A stretch of DNA of 10,169 nucleotides, from positions 1 through 10,169 of the forward strand of contig CAZJWR010000096.1 in assembly GCA_964549765.1 (NCBI GenBank), in the 5' to 3' direction. Shown here one piece after another: positions 1 to 5,119 of this stretch (position 1 is the first letter of the stretch; every line of letters begins with the position of its first letter). The position numbers and the translations under genes were made by a program. This DNA is from CAZJWR01 sp964549765 (lineage in GTDB: Bacteria; Zixibacteria; MSB-5A5; GN15; JAAZOE01). Under the pieces are notes generated by a model, which was given only the letters and a program-made list of their open reading frames with translations, searched no databases and was not told where the DNA came from.

Positions 1-37
1 AACAATAAATAAAGTCAAGTCTTAAGTTAGCGCATAT

Positions 38-66
38 GGGGGCTGGGGGTGAGGGGATATCTTGGG
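38..66 (+). other. Putative G-quadruplex motif
   Basis: Four G-runs of 5, 5, 4 and 3 bases lie at 38-42, 45-49, 53-56 and 64-66, separated by loops of 2, 3 and 7 bases. This satisfies the common G3+/N1-7 rule for an intramolecular G-quadruplex on the plus strand. It sits in non-coding DNA about 185 bases upstream of the PEP-CTERM gene and about 50 bases upstream of that gene's candidate promoter. The motif is read directly; folding and any regulatory role are inference. Confidence 0.5.
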
Positions 67-116
67 AATATTTGGTGACCGTGGTCGCCGAGAGGAAAAT
101 TCATCGCCCTTTTTTC

Positions 117-145
117 TGGACATTTTGGATAAGTCAACGTATGTT
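117..145 (+). promoter_or_regulatory. Candidate sigma70-type promoter of the PEP-CTERM gene
   Basis: A TGGACA hexamer (117-122, 5/6 to TTGACA) is followed after 17 bases by TATGTT (140-145, 4/6 to TATAAT, keeping the key T, A and final T). Transcription would begin near 152 and leave a leader of about 100 bases before the ATG at 252. No other signal stands out in bases 1-251. Match quality is modest, so this is a candidate only. Confidence 0.3.
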
Positions 146-251
146 TATATGCGTCGCCGGAGAATTACGGGAATTGCATTCAATTTCGCAGGCGCGGGCG
201 ACGATATCTTACTATGGACGGTGAGTTTCGCCGGCAACAAGGAGCGTTCTT

Positions 252-845
252 ATGAATCGCAGGAATCTGTACCGGGGGCTGCTAATTCTGGTACTGGTCT
301 TCGCCTGCTGGTATCCGGCGAATGCCTCCCTGACATGGATCAATCTTACCAATCCGCATATTTCTTATGTCGAGGGCAATCTCTATCGTTTCCGCGTCGA
401 TATTACCTGGGGCGGTGAAACCTACACCGATCCCGTTTCGGGAACGGTCGTCAACCCGGTTCTGGATCGCCTCTGGATCACCAATATGCTGGGCGTGCCG
501 ACCCTGTGGACCGGCAATCATTCCGGGGCATTCGGGTATGACGGGCCCGGCGACTGGTACGGCGGCGTCGAATCTCCGGGGATTCCGGGCGAGTTCGGCC
601 TGCACGGTCCCGAATTCGGATGGGATTTTGTCGCCGACGCGCCTTTGCAGAGTTCCTACACGCTCAACTATACGGCGTTCATGGCGTGGCTGGACTACGA
701 CTACGTCAACAACCGCCGCATCGAAGGCGGCTACGAGGATCATACCGGTCAGTTGGTCGCGATGGTAATCCCCGAACCGGCGACGATTCTGCTGTTCGCC
801 TTCGGCTTCGCGGCCGTCGGCGTCACCCGTAAGGTGTGGCGATAG
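252..845 (+). CDS. PEP-CTERM sorting domain protein, exported
   Basis: This 197-residue protein is probably exported and handled by an exosortase. Residues 1-25 form a signal peptide: basic Asn-Arg-Arg-Asn start, hydrophobic stretch 10-20 and an Ala-Asn-Ala cleavage site. The C-terminus carries the classic tripartite sorting signal: IPEPAT at 173-178, a hydrophobic helix to about 191 and a basic TRKVWR tail. In known systems exosortase (EpsH/XrtA type) recognises the PEP motif and releases the protein to the surface or extracellular matrix. The body (26-170) is rich in Gly, Trp, Tyr and Asp, has no cysteine, and matches no domain I recognise, so its specific function is unknown. The start is supported by AAGGAG (239-244) seven bases upstream. 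No exosortase or polysaccharide gene is in the window. The gene stands alone, with a 149-base gap before the next CDS. Confidence 0.9.
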   Translation: MNRRNLYRGLLILVLVFACWYPANASLTWINLTNPHISYVEGNLYRFRVDITWGGETYTDPVSGTVVNPVLDRLWITNMLGVPTLWTGNHSGAFGYDGPGDWYGGVESPGIPGEFGLHGPEFGWDFVADAPLQSSYTLNYTAFMAWLDYDYVNNRRIEGGYEDHTGQLVAMVIPEPATILLFAFGFAAVGVTRKVWR

Positions 846-904
846 GTCACCGGCCCGGCTTGTTCTATATTTCTTCGCCCGACAGCATCGACTGTCCAAA
901 CTAT

Positions 905-920
905 TTCGCATAATCGCGAA
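905..920. repeat. Short inverted repeat over a -10-like hexamer
   Basis: TTCGC (905-909) and GCGAA (916-920) form a 5-bp dyad with a 6-base spacer. It overlaps a CATAAT hexamer (909-914) that resembles a -10 box, about 80 bases upstream of the baeRF gene. No good -35 box lies at the right distance. It could be an operator over a promoter, or chance. Confidence 0.2.
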
Positions 921-982
921 CTATCTGTGTCGCAAGCTCAAACAATTGGGGCCCAGCCTGCATATAACATATGAATCCCTTT

Positions 983-990
983 AAAGGAGG
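983..990 (+). promoter_or_regulatory. Shine-Dalgarno site fixing the baeRF start
   Basis: AAAGGAGG is a near-perfect match to the anti-Shine-Dalgarno sequence and ends four bases before the ATG at 995. An earlier in-frame ATG at 971 has no such site, and this site lies inside the extended frame. The start at 995 is therefore preferred. Confidence 0.85.
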
Positions 991-994
991 ATAT

Positions 995-2152
995 ATGAAG
1001 CTGTTGGACATGGGCGACCTGAAGCAGTTGGTGACCCGGCCGGAGAGTCTATGCGTGTCGATCTATATGCCGACCGAGCGCTCGGGCAAGGAAGTTTCGC
1101 AGAACGCGATCAGATTCAAAAACATGCTGAAGACCGCGGAAAAGCAATTGCGCGCCTTCGGCTTGAGCGAGAACGAAACCGGCGAGTTTCTGGCCCCGGG
1201 AACGAGACTGCTCGCCTCCAACAAATTCTGGCAGTATCAGAGTGACGGCTTGGCCGCGTTTATCTGTCCCGACAGCTTCAAATATTTCCGCCTCCCGCAT
1301 CGATTCAAGGAATTGTCGGTCGTCACCAATCGCTTTCATATCAAACCGTTGCTGTCGGTGATCGGCCTCGAAGGCCGATATTATATACTGGCGCTGAGCC
1401 AGAATAACGTGCGGCTGTTCCAGGCCACTCGCCAGGGGGTAAGCGAAGTGGAATTGAAGGACGCGCCGAAAAGCCTGGAGGAGGCGCTCAAGTACGAATT
1501 CCCCGAAAAACAACTGCAGTTTCATACCGAGGGGCCGCGACGCAGCGGCATGCGTGACAGCGTATTCTACGGCACCGGCGACGCCGATCCCAATATCAAG
1601 AACGCCATCCTGAGGTATTTCCAAGCGGTGGATAAGAGCGTCTATGCCCTATTGAAGGAAGAATCGGCGCCGCTGGTTCTGGCCTCTGTCGATTATCTGG
1701 TCGCAATTTATAAAAAGGCCAGCCGGTGCTCGACGATCACGGAGCAGGCAATAAAGGGAAATCCCGATGAACTTTCAGCCGAGGAATTGAACAAACGCGC
1801 CTGGGAAATCATTCAGCCTTATGTCCGCCGGGCCGAGGAAGAGGCGGCGGTGAAATATAAATCGCTGGCCGGTTCCGAGGGGAAGCAGGCTACCAATAAA
1901 CTACCGGAGGTGGTGCGGGCGGCGTATCATGGAAGATTGGAGTCGCTGTTTGTTTCGGTCGGTGTCCAGCAATGGGGGACGTATGATCCCGAAACTGCCG
2001 ATGTCGAGATTCATGAGAAGGAGACTGCCGGAGACCAGGATTTGCTGGATTTCGCCGCCGTTCATTGCCTGTCGAACAAGGGGACGGTCTTTGCCGTGGA
2101 ACCCGACCGGATGCCGGACGATTCGCCGGCGGCGGCGATATTGCGATACTGA
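995..2152 (+). CDS. baeRF-type protein (bacterial archaeo-eukaryotic release factor-like)
   Basis: This 385-residue soluble protein has no signal peptide or membrane segment. Its architecture and motifs match what I recall of the bacterial archaeo-eukaryotic release-factor-like (baeRF) proteins, probably the family 3/7 type. Recognisable blocks are SIYMPTER (22-29) followed by a basic/amide helix, SDGLAAF (83-89), ALSQNNVRLFQATRQG (133-148), GNPDELSAEEL (255-265) and a C-terminal DLLDFAAVHCL...GTVFAVEP block (349-370) ending AAAILRY. The family is related to domains of aRF1/eRF1, Dom34 and L7Ae-like folds and has been proposed from comparative genomics to act at ribosomes in rescue or stress. 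No GGQ peptidyl-hydrolysis tripeptide is present, so classical termination activity is not expected. The ATG at 995 is chosen on its strong ribosome site; starting at 971 would add eight residues. It is transcribed alone and converges on the beta-barrel gene. Family assignment is fairly firm, subfamily and function are not. Confidence 0.8.
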   Translation: MKLLDMGDLKQLVTRPESLCVSIYMPTERSGKEVSQNAIRFKNMLKTAEKQLRAFGLSENETGEFLAPGTRLLASNKFWQYQSDGLAAFICPDSFKYFRLPHRFKELSVVTNRFHIKPLLSVIGLEGRYYILALSQNNVRLFQATRQGVSEVELKDAPKSLEEALKYEFPEKQLQFHTEGPRRSGMRDSVFYGTGDADPNIKNAILRYFQAVDKSVYALLKEESAPLVLASVDYLVAIYKKASRCSTITEQAIKGNPDELSAEELNKRAWEIIQPYVRRAEEEAAVKYKSLAGSEGKQATNKLPEVVRAAYHGRLESLFVSVGVQQWGTYDPETADVEIHEKETAGDQDLLDFAAVHCLSNKGTVFAVEPDRMPDDSPAAAILRY

Positions 2153-2161
2153 CGCCGCCGG
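2126..2161. repeat. GC-rich inverted repeat across the baeRF stop codon
   Basis: CCGGCGGCG (2126-2134) is the reverse complement of CGCCGCCGG (2153-2161), giving a 9-bp stem with an 18-base loop; an 8-bp register from 2130-2137 is also possible. The hairpin brackets the stop codon at 2150-2152. No T-tract follows, so it is not a standard intrinsic terminator. It might slow polymerase, protect the 3' end of the mRNA, or reflect GC-rich codon use. Confidence 0.35.
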
Positions 2162-2172
2162 ATAGACTATGA

Positions 2173-2208
2173 TCAATAAGCGGGGATGTTTATTGAGAAC
2201 GGCCCCGC
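2173..2208. repeat. Two interleaved inverted repeats in a convergent gap
   Basis: TCAATAA (2173-2179) pairs with TTATTGA (2190-2196), and GCGGGG (2180-2185) pairs with CCCCGC (2203-2208). The arms lie in the order a-b-a'-b', so the two hairpins exclude each other or form an H-type pseudoknot topology. They fill the 59-base space between two converging genes, where a bidirectional terminator would be expected, but no T-tract accompanies either. Arms are exact; function is unproven. Confidence 0.3.
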
Positions 2209-2211
2209 CGG

Positions 2212-2748
2212 CTATAGACTCAGATTTATCCCGGCCGTGATGGGAACGTAGTTGACGCTGAAATTCATGACCGAAATCCAGCTGTATCGCGCCTCGATAA
2301 AGAGATTGATCTTGGGAATGACGAAAAATTTCAGCCCGCCTCCGACGCAGTAGAAAAAATAGTTGTCATCGGGCAGATTGGCCAGGCCGAGCCCGATGAA
2401 GCCGTACGGACGCGCCCGATTAGTCGGGGCCGAAAGCTGGCCGTGCATTTCGATCGAGGCTTCCTTGACCGTAAGCTTCTCCTTGAAATTTGCGAAACTG
2501 CTGTCGAGTTTGTCTCCCTTGGCAGGGAATGAATAATACGAGTACCGCACCACGGTTTCCAATCCCGGCGTGACGGTGTAACCGCCCGCAAGGCTGCCCT
2601 GCCCGCCGATCTTCCAGCCGGTCTTGACGTCCTGAAGGGGAATGGAGATACCGGCCCCGGCATAGAAATCCAGCCCCAGGCTAACCTGGGCGCTCGCTAT
2701 CCCGGTCATCAAAACAAACATCATCGCCATACACACAGCGGTTTTCAT
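2212..2748 (-). CDS. Small outer-membrane beta-barrel protein (OmpA/OmpX-like porin fold)
   Basis: The 178-residue precursor starts with a typical Sec signal peptide: Met-Lys-Thr, a hydrophobic run, and Ala-Ser-Ala before Gln21. The mature part, about 158 residues, shows alternating aromatic and polar residues in repeated strands with glycine-rich turns, for example GLDFYAGAGISIPL (22-35), SLAGGYTV, YGFIGLGLANLP and a final ITAGINLSL. Size and pattern fit an 8-stranded outer-membrane barrel of the OMP_b-brl type. These proteins sit in the outer membrane, often with structural roles; no ligand can be inferred. The ATG at 2748 is chosen because GGAGG (2755-2759, minus strand) lies six bases upstream and because it places the signal peptide at the N-terminus. 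A longer frame reaching to 2799 would prefix 17 charged residues. The gene is monocistronic, convergent with the baeRF gene and divergent from the thiolase operon. Confidence 0.75.
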   Translation of the reverse strand: MKTAVCMAMMFVLMTGIASAQVSLGLDFYAGAGISIPLQDVKTGWKIGGQGSLAGGYTVTPGLETVVRYSYYSFPAKGDKLDSSFANFKEKLTVKEASIEMHGQLSAPTNRARPYGFIGLGLANLPDDNYFFYCVGGGLKFFVIPKINLFIEARYSWISVMNFSVNYVPITAGINLSL

Positions 2749-2781
2749 ATCGTGCCTCCGATTAACCTTACGTTGCATCCT

Positions 2782-2792
2782 GTCAAATTGAC
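2782..2792. promoter_or_regulatory. Palindrome GTCAA-A-TTGAC, possible operator
   Basis: An exact 5-1-5 inverted repeat lies 34-44 bases upstream of the beta-barrel start codon. It embeds a TTGACA hexamer on the minus strand (2786-2781), but a -10 box at normal spacing would fall on the ribosome site, so it is unlikely to be that gene's -35 box. A second imperfect dyad, GACTGGG (2790-2796) against CCCAAGTC, sits beside it. It may bind a dimeric regulator; the regulator is unknown. Confidence 0.25.
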
Positions 2793-2952
2793 TGGGCATA
2801 ACCGTCCCAAGTCAGGAAATAATCCAGGTGCAGGGAAGCCAATAGCCATTATTTTTCTCCGCAACAGACAATCTCAGTCGCCAATGTACGGATGTACAAT
2901 ATGTTAAGCAACAGATTACCGGAACGCATGAAAACGCAGGCTCCGAATACTT

Positions 2953-2968
2953 TGTGACAATTTTCACT
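2953..2968. promoter_or_regulatory. CRP/FNR-family binding site candidate
   Basis: TGTGA-CAATTT-TCACT matches the Escherichia coli CRP consensus TGTGA-N6-TCACA at 9 of 10 specified positions. Its centre, between 2960 and 2961, lies about 42 bases upstream of the start site predicted from the TATTTT box at 2991-2996. That is the geometry of a class II activator site (-41.5). The weak -35 hexamer overlapping it is consistent with an activator-dependent promoter. The motif and spacing are seen; the identity of the regulator (CRP-, FNR- or other family member) is inference. Confidence 0.45.
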
Positions 2969-2996
2969 TGCGCCGCAGGGGAAGATGTGATATTTT
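2968..2996 (+). promoter_or_regulatory. Candidate promoter of the acyl-CoA operon
   Basis: TTGCGC (2968-2973, only TTG matching) is followed after 17 bases by TATTTT (2991-2996, 4/6). Transcription would begin near 3003, leaving a leader of about 36 bases with GGAGG at 3027-3031. A second -10-like hexamer, TATATT, lies at 3005-3010 without a good -35 partner. The poor -35 box fits a promoter helped by a factor at the adjacent palindrome. Confidence 0.4.
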
Positions 2997-3038
2997 GATA
3001 GTTCTATATTTTCGTTCTTTGTCTATGGAGGATAAGTC

Positions 3039-4229
3039 ATGTCGGGAATTCAAGAAGCGTATATAGTCTCCGCGTGCCGGAGCGCAATCGGCGTCATTTT
3101 GGGCGGTTTGTCCTCGTTTACGGCTCCTCAGTCGGGGGCGCTGGCGATCAAAGAGGCGGTCAAACGGGCCGGTATCGATCCCAAAAGCATCGATGAGGTT
3201 ATCATGGGGATGGTCGTGCAAGCCGGTTCGGGACAAGCCCCCGCACGGCAGGCGCAAATACATGCTGGTTTGCCGCCGGAAGTTGGTGCTATGACAATTA
3301 ATAAGGTCTGCGGATCAGGCCTCAAGGCCGTCATGCTGGCGGCTCAGGCGATAAAGGCCGGCGATGCCGACTGCATCGTGGCCGGCGGTATGGAATCGAT
3401 GTCGAATACGCCGTATGTTTTGCACGGCGCCAAGGCCGGATTCAAATTCGGCCATCAAAAGCTGCTCGATTCGATGATTCTCGATGGGTTGTGGTGCTCG
3501 TTCAAGAACTGGCATATGGGCTGCGCCGCCGAACTAACCGCGGAAAAGTCGAAAATCACCCGCGAAGAGCAGGACGAATTCGCATTTAACTCGCACAAAA
3601 AGGCTCTCGCCGCCCAGGAGATGGGGAAATTCGCGAAGGAGATTTTCCCGATAGAGGTTCCGCAGCGCAAAGGCGACCCGATTATATTTGATAAAGATGA
3701 AGGGCCGCGCCCCAACATTTCTAAGGAAGCGCTTGCCAAGCTACGGCCGGCTTTCCAGAAGGACGGTACCGTCACCGCCGGTAACGCGCCGGGATTGAAC
3801 GACGGCAGTTCCGCTCTGGTCGTCGTGTCCGAAAAGTATATGAAAGAGCATAACCTGAAGCCGATGGCGCGAGTGATAAGCTACACCACGGCCGGCACCG
3901 CGCCGGAACTGCTTTTCTACGCCCCGATCTACGCCGTACGTAAACTATGCGATAAAATGAACGTCAGCCTGGATCATTTCGATCTGATCGAGGCCAACGA
4001 GGCCTTTTCGGCGCAGGCGCTGGCCGACGGCAAGGAACTTGATTGGGATTGGGACAAGGTCAACGTCCACGGCGGCGCGGTCGCGCTGGGTCATCCCATC
4101 GGCGCTTCGGGCGCCCGCGTATTGACGACACTGCTGTACGCGTTGCAGGATCGCGGCAAGAAGAACGGGTTGGCGACGCTCTGCCTGGGCGGCGGCCATG
4201 CCGTAGCCTTGTCGGTGGAAATGATATAA
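3039..4229 (+). CDS. Acetyl-CoA C-acetyltransferase (thiolase)
   Basis: This 396-residue cytoplasmic thiolase carries out the reversible Claisen condensation of acetyl-CoA with an acyl-CoA, giving acetoacetyl-CoA or longer 3-ketoacyl-CoA. All catalytic elements are present: nucleophile Cys91 in NKVCGSG, the NEAF motif (320-323), His352 in GHPIGASGAR and Cys382 in the C-terminal block. Compared with Zoogloea ramigera biosynthetic thiolase the frame is collinear with an offset of about four residues. Two segments differ: the substrate-pocket segment MGTGPIPA is LFYAPIYA (292-299, so the Met288 equivalent is Leu), and the usual GGGMGVA is GGGHAVA (384-390). Acyl-chain preference may therefore differ from a strict C4 enzyme. 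The start follows GGAGG (3027-3031) by seven bases. It is the first gene of a four-gene operon, with 18 bases before the dehydrogenase start. Family is certain; naming it thlA, atoB, phaA or fadA would be guesswork. Confidence 0.93.
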   Translation: MSGIQEAYIVSACRSAIGVILGGLSSFTAPQSGALAIKEAVKRAGIDPKSIDEVIMGMVVQAGSGQAPARQAQIHAGLPPEVGAMTINKVCGSGLKAVMLAAQAIKAGDADCIVAGGMESMSNTPYVLHGAKAGFKFGHQKLLDSMILDGLWCSFKNWHMGCAAELTAEKSKITREEQDEFAFNSHKKALAAQEMGKFAKEIFPIEVPQRKGDPIIFDKDEGPRPNISKEALAKLRPAFQKDGTVTAGNAPGLNDGSSALVVVSEKYMKEHNLKPMARVISYTTAGTAPELLFYAPIYAVRKLCDKMNVSLDHFDLIEANEAFSAQALADGKELDWDWDKVNVHGGAVALGHPIGASGARVLTTLLYALQDRGKKNGLATLCLGGGHAVALSVEMI

Positions 4230-4236
4230 CGATAGT

Positions 4237-4241
4237 GGAGG
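4237..4241 (+). promoter_or_regulatory. Shine-Dalgarno site favouring a GTG start at 4248
   Basis: GGAGG directly abuts an ATG at 4242 with no spacer, which would not allow initiation at normal distance. The in-frame GTG at 4248 lies six bases downstream, the usual spacing. The GTG is therefore taken as the start of the dehydrogenase, two codons inside the longest frame. Confidence 0.75.
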
Positions 4242-4247
4242 ATGCAC

Positions 4248-5108
4248 GTGAACGTCAATGACATAAAAGAAGTCTCCGTCGTCGGTTCCGGAACCATGGG
4301 CAATGGGATTGCTCATCAATTTGCGGTGTCCGGGTACAACGCGAACATGATCGACGTCGATCAGGCCGCGCTCGACCGCGCCATGAAAACGATCAACAAA
4401 AATATGGAACGGCAGGTCAAGAAGGAGATTATCACCGAAGCCCAGATGAAAGAGGCGCTGGCCAGAATCACTACCAGCACTGATCTGGCGGCCGCCAAGA
4501 ACTCGCAGGTTGTGGTGGAGGCGGTATTCGAACTGCTTGAGGTGAAAAAGGAGGTCGTCGAGAAGCTATCGGTGATTTGCTCCCCGGAGGCTATCCTCGC
4601 TTCCAATACATCATCGCTGCCGATTACTCAATTGGCGGCCATAACCAAGCACCCGGACAAGTTCATCGGCATGCATTTCATGAATCCCGTCCCGATGATG
4701 AAATTGATCGAGCTTATCCGCGGAATCGCTACTTCCGATGAAACTTTCAATACAATCAACGAATTGAGCGTAAAACTGGGGAAGACGCCGGTCGAGGTCA
4801 ACGACTATCCCGGTTTTATAGCCAACCGGATCCTGATGCCGATGATAAATGAGGCGGCGTTCGCGCTGATGGAGGGCGTTGGCACGGTGGAAGCGATCGA
4901 CACCGTGATGAAGCTCGGGATGAATCATCCCATGGGCCCTCTGACACTGGCCGATTTCATCGGGCTGGATGTCTGCCTGAATATCCTTGAGGTGCTTTTC
5001 GAGGGATTCGGCGACCCGAAATACCGTCCCTGCCCGCTCTTGCGCAAGATGGTGCAGGGCGGATACCTGGGGAGAAAGACAGGCCGCGGATTTTACACGT
5101 ATGAGTGA
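4248..5108 (+). CDS. hbd: 3-hydroxyacyl-CoA (3-hydroxybutyryl-CoA) dehydrogenase
   Basis: This 286-residue enzyme interconverts acetoacetyl-CoA and (S)-3-hydroxybutyryl-CoA, or longer homologues, with a nicotinamide cofactor. The N-terminal Rossmann fold has the loop VGSGTMGNG (GxGxxG at 13-18), and an Asp at the end of the second strand (Asp36) favours NAD(H). The catalytic set agrees in spacing with human HADH: Ser122, His143 in GMHFMNPVP, Glu155 and Asn193 in GFIANR. The C-terminal helical domain ends with GYLGRKTGRGFYTYE, typical of the family. The length matches single-domain bacterial Hbd/PaaH enzymes rather than the FadB fusion, so hydratase activity must come from another protein. GTG at 4248 is preferred to ATG at 4242 on ribosome-site spacing. 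Gaps of 18 bases upstream and 11 downstream indicate cotranscription with the thiolase and the acyl-CoA dehydrogenases. The hbd symbol rests on operon context and length. Confidence 0.92.
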   Translation: MNVNDIKEVSVVGSGTMGNGIAHQFAVSGYNANMIDVDQAALDRAMKTINKNMERQVKKEIITEAQMKEALARITTSTDLAAAKNSQVVVEAVFELLEVKKEVVEKLSVICSPEAILASNTSSLPITQLAAITKHPDKFIGMHFMNPVPMMKLIELIRGIATSDETFNTINELSVKLGKTPVEVNDYPGFIANRILMPMINEAAFALMEGVGTVEAIDTVMKLGMNHPMGPLTLADFIGLDVCLNILEVLFEGFGDPKYRPCPLLRKMVQGGYLGRKTGRGFYTYE

Positions 5109-5112
5109 GGAG
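5108..5112 (+). promoter_or_regulatory. Shine-Dalgarno site favouring a GTG start at 5120
   Basis: AGGAG overlaps the stop codon of the preceding gene (5106-5108) and sits seven bases before GTG at 5120. The longer frame would start at GTG 5105, inside that stop region and without its own ribosome site. The start at 5120 also gives the N-terminus MDFKLSEDD expected for acyl-CoA dehydrogenases. Confidence 0.75.
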
Positions 5113-5119
5113 ACTGGTC

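Noticed and set aside
13..18. Minus-strand TTGACT as a -35 box for a divergent gene to the left
   Set aside because: Only about 12 bases of minus-strand sequence remain inside the window, so no -10 box can be judged.
74..89. Inverted repeat GGTGACC/GGTCGCC
   Set aside because: One mismatch and a two-base loop in the full register; only a weak 5-bp hairpin with a G-T pair remains.
199..201. NIK sequence in the baeRF protein as a possible NIKS decoding motif
   Set aside because: NIKS belongs to the eRF1 N-terminal domain. Here Asn-Ile-Lys is followed by Asn-Ala in a helix-like context in the middle of the protein, so the match is coincidence (coordinates are residues of the 995-2152 protein).
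1..251. Sigma54 promoter for the PEP-CTERM gene, as known in some PEP-CTERM regulons
   Set aside because: No GG-N10-GC arrangement with TGGCAC/TTGC-like context was found in this stretch.
36..418. Open frames of 62 and 118 codons upstream of and overlapping the PEP-CTERM gene
   Set aside because: They have no ribosome site before their starts and no recognisable domain. The longer one overlaps the well-supported PEP-CTERM gene out of frame.
282..911. Long minus-strand open frame (209 codons) opposite the PEP-CTERM gene
   Set aside because: The translation is Arg/Asp-rich with no domain pattern, typical of antisense frames in GC-rich coding DNA. The plus strand encodes a clear signal peptide and sorting tail.
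971..994. Longer start for the baeRF protein at ATG 971
   Set aside because: There is no Shine-Dalgarno site before 971. The strong AAAGGAGG lies inside this extension and serves ATG 995.
2895..2900. TACAAT as a -10 box for the thiolase operon
   Set aside because: No -35-like hexamer lies 15-19 bases upstream. The TATTTT box with the CRP-type site explains the region better.
2928..2957. Nine-codon open frame before the acyl-CoA operon as a leader peptide
   Set aside because: No ribosome site, no run of a regulatory amino acid and no following attenuator hairpin. It also lies upstream of the predicted transcription start.
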